Source of the DNA: Pardosa pseudoannulata
Taxonomy: Eukaryota > Arthropoda > Arachnida > Araneae > Lycosidae
Direction of reading: 5' to 3'
Assembly: GCA_032207245.1 (NCBI GenBank)
Contig: CM063510.1
Span: 157,921,758 to 157,985,757 of the forward strand
DNA: 64,000 nt
Shown here piece by piece: positions 44,279-57,500 of this stretch. The notes below the pieces were generated by a model that saw only the letters and a program-made list of their open reading frames with translations, ran no database searches and was not told where the DNA came from. Every line of letters begins with the position of its first letter. The first letter of the stretch is position 1. The position numbers and the translations under genes were made by a program.

Positions 44279-44310
44279 CCCAGACCGAAGGCTGGGTGTG
44301 AAGCAGCTAG
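44279..44310 (+). mobile_element. Helitron-like 3' terminus
   Basis: A hairpin CCCAG-ACCGAAGG-CTGGG at 44279-44296 is followed 10 nt later by CTAG at 44307-44310 and then a T. This is the 3' signature of Helitrons: a stem-loop, then about 10 nt, then CTRR, inserted before a T. The 5' end (expected TC) was not located, so the element's length is unknown. It would extend to the left. Confidence 0.6.
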
Positions 44311-44320
44311 TAAACTTCTA

Positions 44321-44580
44321 AATTTTGTGACTGTAGAACTTAAATAGCAGTAAAATCTATACCTTAATAATTTGTAAAGTTACAATCAATTTCATTAGAT
44401 TTCATTTTAATGTCTAAAAATGCATGACTTAAATAACATACACACTGTATAAGGCTTTTTTTTAAGTGGAAAATAAATTAAAAAAAATTTAAATAGTAAA
44501 ATTTCAGGGTGGTGATTGAATAGGACATGCTTTCTTTTGATATCTGAGCCAGTGTGTTCAAATTCTGCTTTAAATTATTG
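44321..44580 (+). repeat. Dispersed repeat block R1, second copy
   Basis: Related to 507-770 over about 260 bp. It begins 11 bp after the Helitron-like CTAG end; in the first copy that end is absent. Confidence 0.8.
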
Positions 44581-45329
44581 GTATACTGTTGAAATCCCTA
44601 TTCTAACAAATAGCTTATAACAGATAAAAAATTTTGATCACATGATTTCCTATTGTTTACAATGCTAATTTATCCTTTAATAGTGAATCTCTATTTTATA
44701 CATTTATAGTGAATATTTGGTATGTGATAGAACGAACCTTTCTTTCAGTCATTCACTAAGTTTTTTTTCTTCATTTTTTATAAAAGTTTTCTGCAGTTAT
44801 GAAAACAGATTTAAAAAAAATATGCTTTTAAATTTAAAAACAAAGTGCACAAAGTTAATAAAATCTTGTCCACACAGTCAAGGAAAGAAAAAGCTTTTTA
44901 TTGTATTGGATGAAGAAATTTCTTAAACTATCTTGATACTGGCATCATGTCACTAGAACACTACAAATTAATTCAGTATTAAAATAGTAAGTAACAATTT
45001 TTTATTCATTTTTGGTCATTCTAATAGGCTATTGTTCAGTTGTTTTGTTTATGTCAGTAAAAATCATTAATGATAATATTTTTATAAATCTTACATATGT
45101 AATCTTATGTAAATTTTATGAAAGTTATAATTTTGAGATATCTAGCATTTTCTTAAAGGTTCAGGTACAACAAGCAAACAATATGGTTCCTTAAAGTTTA
45201 ATATAATACAGTTCAATTGTATTGGTGAATTTATCTACTTTTTTAACACTTTAGCAAACAGTGGTTTCACAGGGAAACCTCCTGTTAAACATTTTTTTCT
45301 CCATTTTTTTTTTTAGAATTATGAATGGT

Positions 45330-45640
45330 TTATTCGGTTTTTTTAATGTTTTTGACATTTAAAAATTACAATAAATGATAGTACTACACTTTATTTTTTT
45401 CTTTTGAAATATATGTATTTAAACTTGATGTACTTGGAAAGTGAGTAATTCGATTTTTTTCACGTATGACCCCAAACAAAACTATATATTGAAACAACAC
45501 TTATAAATTGTTAAACTATTTATTCATTATACTTTTTAAGAATACTTATTTATTGTTCTTCCAATATAATTAAAATATAAGTGTTATGTTCACGCTGTAC
45601 AAGGTGGTGGGTTTTTCAGTTAACCTCCCTCAATCCCTCC
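45330..45640 (+). repeat. Dispersed repeat R4, uninterrupted copy
   Basis: Matches 8000-8067 followed by 9300-9530. Words include AGTACTACACTTT, TTAAACTTG, CAACACTTA, TTCCAATATAATT (CACCAATATAATT at 9.46 kb) and CTGTACAAGG (CTATACAAGG). It shows the sequence before insertion of the 8068-9299 transposon. Confidence 0.75.
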
Positions 45641-45784
45641 TATGGTATTCTCTAATGCAAACCTAAGGATTGTAAAGAAAAATTTTAATACATTTTGCAT
45701 TTATAAGGTTCATAGGTAATATTTATAAACTAATTTCATTAAATTCCAAAGAGTTTATATAGGTGAGCTTGAAAAGGTTAATTA

Positions 45785-45975
45785 GGCCCATTGAAGAAGC
45801 ATCTGATTTGAATCTTTTTTAAATATTTTTTTTTACTAGGAAACTTGGGTACTTTTCTATATTGACAAAAAGTTATTTAGATTCTTGCATATTTCATATT
45901 GAGGTATTTGTTTTTTCGTTATTTAAATCAAAACATTAATATTTAAGTTATTTAACTTTCTTCCTCTTTTTGAAA
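45785..45975 (+). repeat. Dispersed repeat block R2, second copy
   Basis: Inverse of 170-405 and at least as well preserved as the other shared blocks. Confidence 0.75.
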
Positions 45976-46025
45976 ACATTTAAACTACTCATACAGGCAT
46001 TTCAAGGGAAGGGTACAGTATGTTC

Positions 46026-46074
46026 TTAAAATTTTATCAGCATTTCATGAGCTTCTTTTGCTAATTTTACAAGT
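46026..46074 (-). CDS. Unidentified gene X, tentative terminal exon
   Basis: After the acceptor TCTGTTTCAG the minus strand reads LVKLAKEAHEMLIKF and TAA. It joins in phase (2+1) to the exon at 46618-46702. It looks like an amphipathic C-terminal helix. Family not recognised. Confidence 0.4.
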
Positions 46075-46617
46075 CTGAAACAGAACAGCATATTTATTCG
46101 CTGATTCATTTTCAGTTTCAATCACGCACACAGCACCTTCACTATAAAACAATTTTTTTCCTACATAAACACATAACTGCTTAGGAATTGGATCAGATTA
46201 GTCTTGACTTGTCCTGGATGCAATGGTTGTATACTCTTATGACTGTGATATCATCATTCTATGACATCATTACTGAACTTTCTAGATTTCGGCTATATAT
46301 AAATTTAGAATTGTGTTTAATAGTATATCATTTTTAAATTTTTAGTAAAATGTTCTAATTTTATTAAACTTGTATTTTAGTACATTACAATAATGGATTG
46401 AATTGTTTCCTTATAAAGAACATGATACAATCATTTAAACATACCTCAAAACTATTATTTCTTTTTGAATATTTTTCACTTGTTCAAAAAAAATACAAAT
46501 TTTTTTTCTTGTCTCAGCAAATTTAACTTATCAAGAGTAACCTTTAAAATACATACAACTTGCTAACATATTATTTCATTCTTTTCATAAAATGACCATT
46601 TTTTTTCCTTGTTTTAC

Positions 46618-46702
46618 GTACAATTTGTAAAACATATTTGAAATAATTGCAGCAATTCTTTTGTAAAGTTATTACGTTTTATGAGTTGTACTACAAGAAA
46701 TT
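46618..46702 (-). CDS. Unidentified gene X, tentative exon
   Basis: 85 nt, phase 1 in and 2 out. Reads FLVVQLIKRNNFTKELLQLF then QICFTNC before the donor TAC/GTAAAA. The leucine pattern is helical. Spliced to 46026-46074 it gives a closed C terminus. Upstream exons were not found. It could be a relic or a chance frame. Confidence 0.4.
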
Positions 46703-47029
46703 CTATCACAAAAAATGTTTTGCTCATTTGAATTAAAAGAAAAAAAAATGCTTTATATGAATTACTTATTAAAATCATAACACCTATGGAAAGAAATATG
46801 AATGATGACATGATGATACTTAATCAGTGTACACGAAATGGAATTTTAAAACATTTAACAACATATGCAAAAGCAGATTAGGATTTTGATTTCTTTTCAG
46901 ATTATTTTCCTCCACTGAATACGGGTATATCTTGTAATGAATTCTCGTTACATTGAATTCCTGATACAGACTTAACTAAAACTGTAAGAAAAGACAGCAT
47001 AACGTAAAAGAATAGCAACCGTGCCTTTT

Positions 47030-47725
47030 GTGAGCACTTGAACTGAGCTCTTCTTTACCTAGTGAAAGGACATTGTTTCGTGCAGAATAGGATGCTGAAC
47101 AGAGGATTGTGAACACCAAGGACCATCTAAATCATTCTGTCTGAAAAATTCATTGGGATGCTGGCAAAGTGTTTCCAGTGTTCATTTCAATGACATCTCG
47201 AAGAAAGAGTCTCACACGACAGAAGTCCTCTATATTGTAAGGAAAGCAACAATACTTTACTATCTTGTTCTCCAAGAGATTGTCCAGGGGCGGCGATTAA
47301 TGAATCGACGAGATTGCTCCATATTTCAGCAAACCGATTACTGGCACCTGCTGCCGCTATGCGCATTTGCCCCACCACATCATCAACCAGCTGTCCGATC
47401 AGCTGAGATGGACATTCTTGCGGTCAAACGACTATAAAAAAGAGCAGAGTTCAAGGCCGAGAGAGGATTTTTGGACCGATCGAGTCACTGTGAACTCATC
47501 GGCCCAGAACGATGAGGGAGCGACTGAGTGTCCACCCCACCCCCCCATTTTTTTTCTCTTAGGAAGCTGATTCCTGCATCGATCATTTTTTTCATTGTAG
47601 ATATTCATCGTTTCACCTGTATTTAACATAACTTCAACATTGTGTTTCTAAATAAATATAGTCTGTGCGTAGGCCTCCGCTATCCTTTTTCGGGCTCACT
47701 TAGAGCCCCAGTGCGCTACAATCTG
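47030..47725 (+). mobile_element. GC-rich LTR-like block
   Basis: This island is far richer in GC than anything around it. It has a TATA-like CGACTATAAAAAAGAGCAGA near 47,429-47,448 and a downstream AATAAATA near 47,653. A CpG-rich segment ending GTGCGCTACA follows, so the order is promoter then poly(A) signal, as in an LTR. I could not find a matching target duplication or a TG start, so the boundaries are approximate. Its open frames on both strands match nothing I know. Confidence 0.4.
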
Positions 47726-47837
47726 TTTTAAAATATAACAGGTTATACAAAATGTAACATAGTTACACACATATATGTTTACACTTAGTTATGTATTTGT
47801 TTTTAAATGAAACATAGACTTTCTATACCTGAAGCTG

Positions 47838-48123
47838 TCTTTATTTTACAGTAAATGTACACTAAAATGAAAAACAAAGTTTATTTTAACTCAAGGTGTT
47901 GAGTTGGAATTTTCACTAAAAAAGAGAAAACAAAAAAGTTCTGTTTCAACTGTGTACAAATAATGGAATATCTGAACATATCTTTATTTTACAGTAAATG
48001 TACACTAAAATGAAAAACAAAGTTTATTTTAACTCAAGGTGTTGAGTTGGAATTTTCACTAAAAAAGAGAAAACAAAAAAGTTCTGTTTCAACTGTGTAC
48101 AAATAATGGAATATCTGAACATA
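47838..48123. repeat. Exact tandem duplication, 2 x 143 bp
   Basis: Unit TCTTTATTTTACAGTAAATG ... ATCTGAACATA occurs at 47838-47980 and again from 47981. I see no difference between the units, so it is very recent or an assembly effect. Confidence 0.93.
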
Positions 48124-49263
48124 TATGTATTGTATGTATATAAATACAAATATGTATATGATTTTTAAAAATTTCGCATTACACACAAGTTTAATTCATC
48201 CAGTTTCTGATCTACTGAAGTGAAACGAAGCTAAATTCTTTACAATATGGCAATAAATAATACGCAGCTAATGCACAGGATATTCCACAACACTAATAAC
48301 ATAGGGCTATAAAATGTGTAGTGCAGGTTTTCTTGAGAAAATTTGAATTCAGTGCTTAAAGGAAAATAAAATACCCCACTTCTATTATTTTGCATTACTT
48401 CCTTCTACTATATATTTTGAGAGACCAAACACTATAGTTCAAAAGCATTTTAGAATAAGATTTAATATGATTTATAAATTTAAACAGTACTTCTAAAAAG
48501 TACTAGAAATGCAGAAACTGGAGCCCACTTCAAGGTAAACAATGAGTATATTTACTTAAATGTAAAGAAAAAAATGCATATGCAATTTCATTATCATTTA
48601 AAAATTATTTTCCAAATCAATATTATTTTTCATAATGTGTTTAGTTAGATAGGCTTTCTATTAAAAATTTTTAAGCAAAATTTCATTTTGAATTACAGAT
48701 TCATTTAGTACTAGAGAGAAAGAAAAAACACCTGTTTTACATGTATAATATCTTGATAAAAAATTAAAAAAAAAAAAAAACCTGCAAATTTTAAGAAAAT
48801 TATACGGACCAACAAAATTGTTAAAAAAATTTAATATTACAAGCAGAATATTATATTTTTGACTTTAGATCTTTAATTTTTTATCTGATCTTGGTTTTTT
48901 TCCCCATCATTCACAGTTTTAATATAATTACAATTTAAAAAATTAGCCAATTATAATGCAGGAATGAAAATATAAAGTAACCATATGAATAAAGCTTCTA
49001 GTTAAGTATAAGGAGGTAAATACCTCTTTGCAAAACTGGCTTTGTATAATTATTGACTTATATGTCCTTTTCCCTTTTTGTTAAAGTTCCTGTTAACAAC
49101 TTTTTTTCCCTATTTGCTGAGCTTCCCAGTAAAGTGACCATCATAGTCTACCTTCATATTTATATTTTAACAGCTATGACACTATCTTTCCATCATACAA
49201 ATATGTACATGATAAAATAATATCTCAATGAAACTGGTCAGCTTGTTACCCACTAAAACATCT

Positions 49264-49596
49264 ACATTGTCTGGCTGGACAATGACCGTCTGGTAGGGCA
49301 TTGCATTTTGGTACTGGAATTTGTGGATTTGAATTTTCCTGCATGGATGTGTGTAGTCATTTGGCTATACACATTGTCTTTAATCAGCCAAAATAGGAGG
49401 ACGCTGGCCTTAAATACAAGAATTCATACGTTCAAATCCCATTGCTAGCATGGATATTTAGAGCCATTCAGAACTAATTTTAAGTAGTAGGTCCCAGTCT
49501 CATTTGCTCTTGTGGAGCAAAACAGTAGACCACAGCACTTCAAACATTATCTCATCTTAAAGAAGTAGGTTCAAGACTCCCTAGCCCTTATGTAGC

Positions 49597-49623
<27 letters not shown>
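49264..49623 (+). repeat. Two degenerate SINE heads in tandem, poly-A end
   Basis: A first tRNA-like head (GTCTGGTAGGGCATTGC, GTGGATTTGAATTTTCC) is followed by a second, better one near 49,385-49,450 (GGACGCTGGCC, GTTCAAATCCCATT). A SINE body follows (CCATTCAGAACTAATTTTAA, GTAGGTCCCAGTCTCATT), then a run of about 28 A. Confidence 0.75.
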
Positions 49624-49627
<4 letters not shown>

Positions 49628-50117
49628 TGTTGCTCTCCCACCCAAACTGTCTGAGAAAAAAATTCAAGGTGAGTGTTCAAGCAGTAAATCTTTAAACTAA
49701 TTGAATTTTCTGAACAATTCCAAATAATTGGCTACTACAGAAATAAATTGTGGATTCTTTTTGTTAACCATGAGCTTGGAAACAATCTGCTTGAATGATA
49801 TCTAAGCCTTACCCTTTTTTAAGGTCATTTTTGATTCAAAGTTTGAATTGAACATAATTTTTTGAATGTCAATAAACACACTTTAAAAAAAAATTTGCAT
49901 TTGGTAGAAACAGAGATACTTGAAACATTGCCAAACTTGTAAGACTTTCACAAATTGTTTCATTAGGCCTGAATTTTTGAGTAGAGGTAGTTGTATTTGC
50001 TAAAAATTTAATGAACATTTCATATTGAAATGTGAAAAAACAGTAGGTAGTAAAGCTTTCTTGTTAAGATTTCAATTCAGCTTACCAAAGAATAGAAGAA
50101 TAAAGTTGGTTCATTGG

Positions 50118-50275
50118 TTTGGCATGGTTTACTTTTTTTCTACACTATGGCTGATGAGACTAGGACTTACAGCTTAAAGCTGATTTCAAGGGGTTACAAA
50201 TAATGACAGCAGTAAATTCGAACCCATGAACTTCAGTGCCACAGAGCAGGGCCCTATTCATTTGGCCATCATCAA
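50118..50275 (-). repeat. Degenerate SINE, minus strand
   Basis: Plus-strand words GGTTTGGCATGGTTTACTTT, TACAGCTTAAAGCTGATTTC and AAATTCGAACCCATGAACTT are the inverse of the SINE tail, body and box B. Confidence 0.75.
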
Positions 50276-52201
50276 CCACATGAATATGCCAAATTTTATT
50301 AAAGTTTCATCATTGGCCTATATTCTTTCATAGAATAGTGCATTTTATTTCATGCATATAATTTTTAGATGTGTTTTTGAAAGTATAAATATAACAGAGC
50401 TCAGTTTTATATAATTATTACTGTGGGTTTGTAATCAATTTTAAAAATAAATAGGAAATTTCCAAGGACTATAAGAGTCCAAAATATGATTTATGAAAAG
50501 CATAGAAATGGTTCAAAAAGATTTTATTCTGATTTTTTAGCCTGAAATACTTTTAAATAAATAAATCAGCACCCTCGGCTTGTGAAAAGGAAAATAAAGC
50601 TTTTTAAATATTTTTAAAATATACATTTATAATAAAAAAAATTAAAAAAAAAAAAAAACTTTTACACAATCTAAATATTTATGCATTTTTCTTACATTCA
50701 ATAATATAAGAAAGAAGCATAAATGCACAAAAGAAAAATTTGAATTATGTATTTATAAATTCAAAAAACCATATAAATCTTAGAATTAGAAGAAGTAACC
50801 AGCTTAACTTTTTCAAGTACTTACTAGGGTTCCTTTCTAACTTATCAAATTAGAATATTTATATGCTGAACATCTACACAAGGACAAATGTTTAAATTCC
50901 TTACTTCAAAAGCCTCTTTACTATCAGAAAAAATTCTTGAAGTGGCAAGTGATTTTGCTTGAAAGATGAGATTAAAAATGATAATCATTCTTCTCTTGGG
51001 TAACTTTAAGCACTGAAATACTTTTTAACTCTCTGTTAAAACATGCTATTTATTTGTAGGAATAACAAAACATTTATCAACTAATTAAGCTAATGGTTTT
51101 AAGAAAATAAAAATAAGAATAAGAATTACTTTGTATTTTAGACAGCATATTTCTTTTCTAAGTTACAAAACTGGTGCAATGCTGGGAATGAGCATTGGCA
51201 GGTCATTTTAATAATTTTTTTTTTTCATAAAGGCATCCATTACTATACTAAACGTAACTCCAAAAAGCAAAGTTGTTTATTAATCAATACCATATTGAAT
51301 CACTCCTCAAATGGTAAAAAAATGTCAACTTTCAGAAGGTACCGCGAGAAATATATATCTTCAAATAATTGTATATAAGCATAAATACATAACAAATATA
51401 TAAGTAATCACTAATAGATATACTAGGGTATCTCATTTCTTGAACTTTAGCTTATAGAATTCTAGGTGATTCTACTAGAAGAGACATTATTTTATTTGAA
51501 ATATATTATAAACCTAGACAAGAGTGGGTATAATTACTTTTTATAGTCTTTTAATCAGTTCTTAAGTATCCATAACTGACAGAATAAAATACTAATATCA
51601 GGCATGCTACAAAAATGTTTGACAAGATTATATATAAACCAACATTTATATTTTATCTTAATTTTGAGTTCTTTAACAGAATATAATTTTAAACTGGAAT
51701 TAATCAAAATTTTACAAATAAATAATTCAGATATCTTGTGATTTTTTTTTTTTTTTTCAAATAAAAAAATTATACAGTACTATTATATTTCTGGAGTACA
51801 GAAAAAAAACTTAAGTCATAACAAAAGCATAATATCATAAGAAACCGATTTATTAACTACCAATTGTATGAATGTTACTAAATCTACTGAGCCTGGTGAC
51901 TCTGTGATTGTGCGAGTTTTTACATATAACAAGCAGTAAAAATATATGACATACCCTAAGAAACTGAAAACAGAATGCTAAAAGCTTAGGGTTAGCTAAA
52001 AATCTCAATTAAAATGTATTAATGAATTAATTTCAAATAAATAAATATTCCAAGATTTCGTGGGTATCAAAATTTGTCTAATCTTGAAATATGAGTTGAG
52101 AAACCCTAGTGTATACTTATATAGAGATGTATATGTATACTTTTAAGCAAATACAAAAATAAACCCAATTCAGTCCTACCTTAAATGTGACATTTTAAAC
52201 A

Positions 52202-52291
52202 TTTTAGGTAATGCAGTGGAACACACCCAAACTAAAGAGTGTCATTTTATAAAATGTTTCGGGGAAAGGAAGGGCAAACTCCAGCCAATGC
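52202..52291 (+). other. Weak exon-like patch
   Basis: After ACATTTTAG the plus strand stays open for NAVEHTQTKECHFIKCFGER and KGKLQPML before a weak donor CAG/GTGTGG. It lies in a GC-richer island (52.2-52.4 kb). No family and no convincing partner exon, so it is not called as a gene. Confidence 0.2.
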
Positions 52292-53410
52292 TCAGGTGTG
52301 GCTAGTTAAGTATTTATCCTTATAAGGCTACATACAATTCAAAGCACACATGAAAGAGGGGTGGGGGATGTTTCTGGTTTTGACAACAATCAGAATTATA
52401 AACAGACAGTAAAAAACAGTCCACAACTAATCTCTACTAGAAACATCATTAAATATAAATTAACTCAAACTATATACATATACCCCACAGGGGTCAATCA
52501 ATAAATTACAGTAGACTCCAGATTAGTCAGGAATATTGGAATAATGAGAATGATGCCATTACAAAGTTCTCCATCATAGAATTAAGGAGTTTTAGTTTTA
52601 ATGATTGATTTTAATAATGGTATTAGAATATGAATTAGATGAGCATTTAAAAATTAATCTATTATAAATTCTTGAAATTTGACAAACGTAAACTTAAATT
52701 TATAAGTATTAATTGATTGTCAGATAACACACTTATGCCATAAAATTAAAAAAAAAAAAGAAGAAATAATACTAATAAAAGGTATATGGCTTATATAAGT
52801 AGAATAGAATACATTTTAACTACACTACTAATCTTATTTCTTTAACTAATTATAAATAATATTCTCCCTCTCTATTTAAATAAGAGCAAGTGTGTGTAAA
52901 TGATAAGAATTTTTATTCAAATTTTAAGTGCAAAAATGTACAGGCTGTTCAAACACTTCTAAAATGAATATTAGGACGAATGAGAACTGCAACTTCTAAC
53001 TTTAAGATAAATTAAGATTTCTGACTAAGAGTTTTTAAAATATCTAATGGACTCTTAAAATTAATACATTTTTAAGTGTTACAATATTAGATGGAGAAAT
53101 TTTAGCTCTTCAGGTAGGCCAGAATATTTTGTTCAATTGATTCTACATTCAAATTGAAAATTAAAGCATACTAATTAAAAAATATGGACACTTAATCAAT
53201 ATTAATTCATGCGAGTGTTTTATTAAGGGTATGAAATGTTACCAAAGTGGTTTCTAAAGAGCCCATCAATATTTTCAACATTACAAATAAATCTTGCCAT
53301 AAAAATATAATTAATTTGGCTTGCCATACTGACAAAGAAATATTTTTGCACAGTAAATATTTACAATTCTTAAACTTAATAATATTAATAATGGATAAAT
53401 ATTCTTAAAA

Positions 53411-53602
53411 TGGTTTGGCTTGGTTTGGAATGCTACGGTCTACTTTTTGCAACACGAGAGCTAATGAGACCGGGACCTACAGCTTAAAGCCGATTCTGAA
53501 TGGCTACAAACATCACGAACATCCATGCCTCAGTGGGATTCAAACCCACAAACTCCGGTTCCGAAGGCCAGCACCCTAACCAATCGGCCATCATTCGGCC
53601 GT
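53411..53602 (-). repeat. tRNA-derived SINE, minus strand
   Basis: Inverse of the family with a well-preserved body: tail GGTTTGGCTTGGTTTGG, box B GTGGGATTCAAACCCAC and box A CCAGCACCCTAACCAATCGG. A run of about 18 A and GAAA repeats follow on the plus strand. Confidence 0.9.
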
Positions 53603-54079
53603 TTAAAAAAAAAAAAAAAAAAGAAAGAAAGAAAGAAAAAATGATTAGTTGTACGTAAATCAGTAACAATGAAAAAAAATATGTCATCTATTATGACATT
53701 GCAATGAAATATTTGTAATATTATGGATGTTAGTACACATTAAATGATACTATAATGCCAATTCTTCCTTCTGGTAAGTGCCCAAAACTAATTTCTACTA
53801 GTGACTATATACTTTGCTATTTATATGTATTTATGAGTAAATCAAATTTCCTCACCAAATTAATAAGGAGTCTACTGTATTTTCTAAGTGAATATCTTGG
53901 TATCTGTTCTCTGAGTAACTGGAATGTATAAGTGTTCAGATAAAGCACCAAGTATAACTTGCAGCTTGTGCTGTACAGACAAAATCATTGTCTACAATTA
54001 CATTTACACTGTAAGACAAAAAGCAGTTTTAATCCTACAGATGATTTGGCTCCACTCAAAATAAATACCTCCAAAATAG

Positions 54080-54115
54080 TAAGAGATAGATAGATAGATA
54101 GACAGATAGAGAGAG
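54080..54115. repeat. (GATA)n microsatellite
   Basis: AGATAGATAGATAGATAGAC followed by GA repeats, beside a GC-richer patch. Confidence 0.9.
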
Positions 54116-57100
54116 AAACCAAATGAAATCCCTCTCAGCCAGAGTACACCAAACTCAGCAGCGGGATGGATGGTGTGCAAGGGGAAGTAGATTGGAAATA
54201 GATTCACATACAATACCTTACAAACTCCATCTAACAAAATAGATTGGCTTTCTAGAATAATAGCTTAGACAGAAGTAGTTTGGACACTATTCAAATCTGG
54301 GTATAGACAAAAACATTTCTTTTCAGAACTTTCAAAGATTACTTTCCTTTATCATTTTATAATATAAGGTGCATGAAAAATTTGAACAAAAGTCCTGAAT
54401 GACTTCCAACCTAATGATTTCTGCTTAATGAAAAGCTTTAATATTCAATAACACATTTTAAGTTATTTACAAATAATTCAATTAAAGAATATCACAAAGG
54501 GAATTTTAACAACTGTGATAATTTTAATTCAAAATTTTAAAGTCTCCATTTATATAATTTAAAATGGTATTTCAAATTTTATTATTTTATCAAATAAATA
54601 TTTTGGTATACGTTTAATTAATGCAATAAATTATAATATTTAAGGATTTGTTATTTTTCAACTGGTTTTTAGAGAATAGTCCTATTATTAAATTAGTCAT
54701 TTATTCATTCTTTTACTACTAAAAATAAGCTTCAAATCCCAAACAAATTATATTTTTGAAATGAATAAAATACACATCTACCCCACCTCCTCCTTCCAAT
54801 GAAACCATAGATGAATTAAAAAGGGAAAATTTTTTTTAAATAAATAGGTGTGCTTTTAAAACACACACAAACACAAATGCAAAGTGTTTTTTGAAAAGGA
54901 AATAAAGTAGTAATTGTTTTTCTTTGAAAGTTAAAAAAAATTAACCTTTACAGCAACGTTTTTTTTTTCTTTATAAATCTTTTAAAATTTGAGCAGGCAA
55001 AACTTGTCTACCTAATACATATTTTTGGATTAAAATGTAATTTTTTTTTTAAGGTTTAAATGAAAAGTTTACCTTAGATGAATTTGAAAGTGAAAAAAAT
55101 TCTAAAAAAGCAAGTACACTTTTAAAACATTAAAATGAACAAAATAATAATAATAATAAAAGGAAAGTTGTTTTTGACAAAAAAAGCATTTTATTTAAAA
55201 AAGTCTTAAAATTTTTAGCAAGCACAATTTGCCTATCTACTATATGTTTTTGGGTTAAAACATAATTTTTTAAATGCCTTAAAATTTGATTTTTAAAAAT
55301 CTAGGGCTTTCTCCCCTTTTTAATAAATCAATTAAAAAATACAATAACTGTTTTTTAACCTAGAGCCAATTATGTAAAAATATAGTTTAACGGTATCCAT
55401 TATACATAATTGTACATTTTAAGTAATTAGAAGTAATGGAAAACCTTTACTTTTCAAATTTAAAAAATAAAATTTAATTTTGTTTAAACAATACATTTCA
55501 TTACTCACTTCACAAAAATCCATAAAATCAAAACATATTTCAGGAAAAAAAAATAATAAATAATACTTCTATATTAACAAATTCACTAGGTTGGAAGCCA
55601 CTCATTTTGAAATAAATCTATGTCTAAAACAGCCCCATTTTGAGAAGAACACCAACAATTTTAAAAAGTTCAGATCTCTTTAATGAATATCACATAATGA
55701 AAAACAAGAGTTAAAGAATACATGGTAAATCATTCAAATGTTTTAATAACAACAGTAACTTAAAATAAAACTTAAATGAATAAACACATTTTTAACAGAA
55801 TTCATTAATATTAATGATTTCTGGTACAACCAACTTTTCAAATTTACACATAAGAACAAGATGCTCTTACCATATGACACATTTGCAAAAATTTGAATGT
55901 AATACATATTTATACAACAAAAAATATTTTAATTCCTATACAATTTTAGTAAACACAATACAAAATAAATACATAATTTAACAACAAATCTTTGAACTAG
56001 ACTATGGACTATATTATTAAATAAGAAAAATGTAGTAATACTAGAAATTGCACATCATCCAAATTAATAAATTTGGATTAATGTTATTAAAATAAACATG
56101 TATACAAAGGCAAAACAGACATAAAATGACAGTTAAAATTGGCTTTTTATAAGTGTTAGATGTATATTATTTTATACAAATTTTAGAGTACATTTTTAAC
56201 CTCTTCCACATTCAATTATTATTTTTATAAAAAAAAAAGTTCTATTTACATATTAAAGTTTATTAAACAAATAAAGACCCATTTGGAACTAATAATTTTA
56301 ATCCAAAATGAATACTTAAGGAGAGAGAAAAAGGAATGTAGCAGATTATGACTTCACATTTTAAATGAGTTTAAAAAGAAAGTTTATAAAGGTATATTTC
56401 ATATCAAAATATATAAAAGGGTATTTTTCATTATAAATAATTAGGAAACACATTGAATGTATGGTGTGTAAACATTCATACTTTAAAAATATGCATACAA
56501 AGTAATTTCTTATATGTAATAAATACTACTACTGTTAAATATATAACTATAATTTTTAAATAAAAATATTTTTAAAAGAAAATATTTTTAACATACTTGC
56601 TCGACAAATTCAAAAGAAATTTCAACAAAACATTTAACATAGTCTTAAAATTAGCATACATCTAATGAAATAAATACTATAATTAAGTATATTAAAGAAA
56701 TTTTGGATAACTAAATAAATATAATACTGAGCGTTTATATTGATTTTTTTCTCTGTCACAATAAAACATTATTTCAAGCCATTTTACGACAATCCATACC
56801 TTAAAGCCAGAAAACTGGAGATTAATCAGATAAAATTACATAATTTTACTCAATTAAAATATTTTAAACAAACAAACAAAAAAGAAGAAAAAGCATTTAG
56901 GCATTTTTGAAGCGATAGTTTCAATTTATTTTAAAATTATTAAAGTAACTAATCAAAATAAATAATTTTATTCTTAAAAATAATTATAGCTGAAATAAAT
57001 GAAATAGCTTGATATGAAATCATTTCAACAGAATTTAAAAAAAAATTAATTTTTCTAATGCATTATACAATTATAACTCTTCTACTTAACAGTGTAGTTT

Positions 57101-57500
57101 AAAAAAGTTTTTAACATAATCTTTTTACTTTAAAATATTTAATTAAATTTCTTTAAATTTAATTATTTCTACATTATGTTTTTTTGCTTATTCATGGAAA
57201 TTTTTGAGTGATGCAATATATGTAATAAAAGAAAAATCTAAACGAATATCCAAACTTAATATACAGAAACCAAAGAAAATGACAGAAATGCCAAAACAAT
57301 CTGAAAGGTGTTTCACCTTTTGATAAAGCTTAAAAGATGTATGGATATAATCAAATTAAAACTATTGATTTAGATACAAACTTTAAATCAGTTTTTAATA
57401 AAGTTTATACGGTTGGTAATACATTAACATTTTGAGTTCATAAATTTTCAAAAGTTGTACCACAAAGCAATACTGGAAAATAATCAGAGGGAAATATATA

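Noticed and set aside
49599..49671. Exon-like stretch ending TTCAAG/GTGAGT
   Set aside because: The donor is good, but the sequence upstream is the poly-A end of a SINE, with no acceptor.
54113..54240. Several overlapping open frames beside the GATA repeat
   Set aside because: Three frames on two strands are open together in a GC-richer patch. None has a family resemblance and no splice partner was found.
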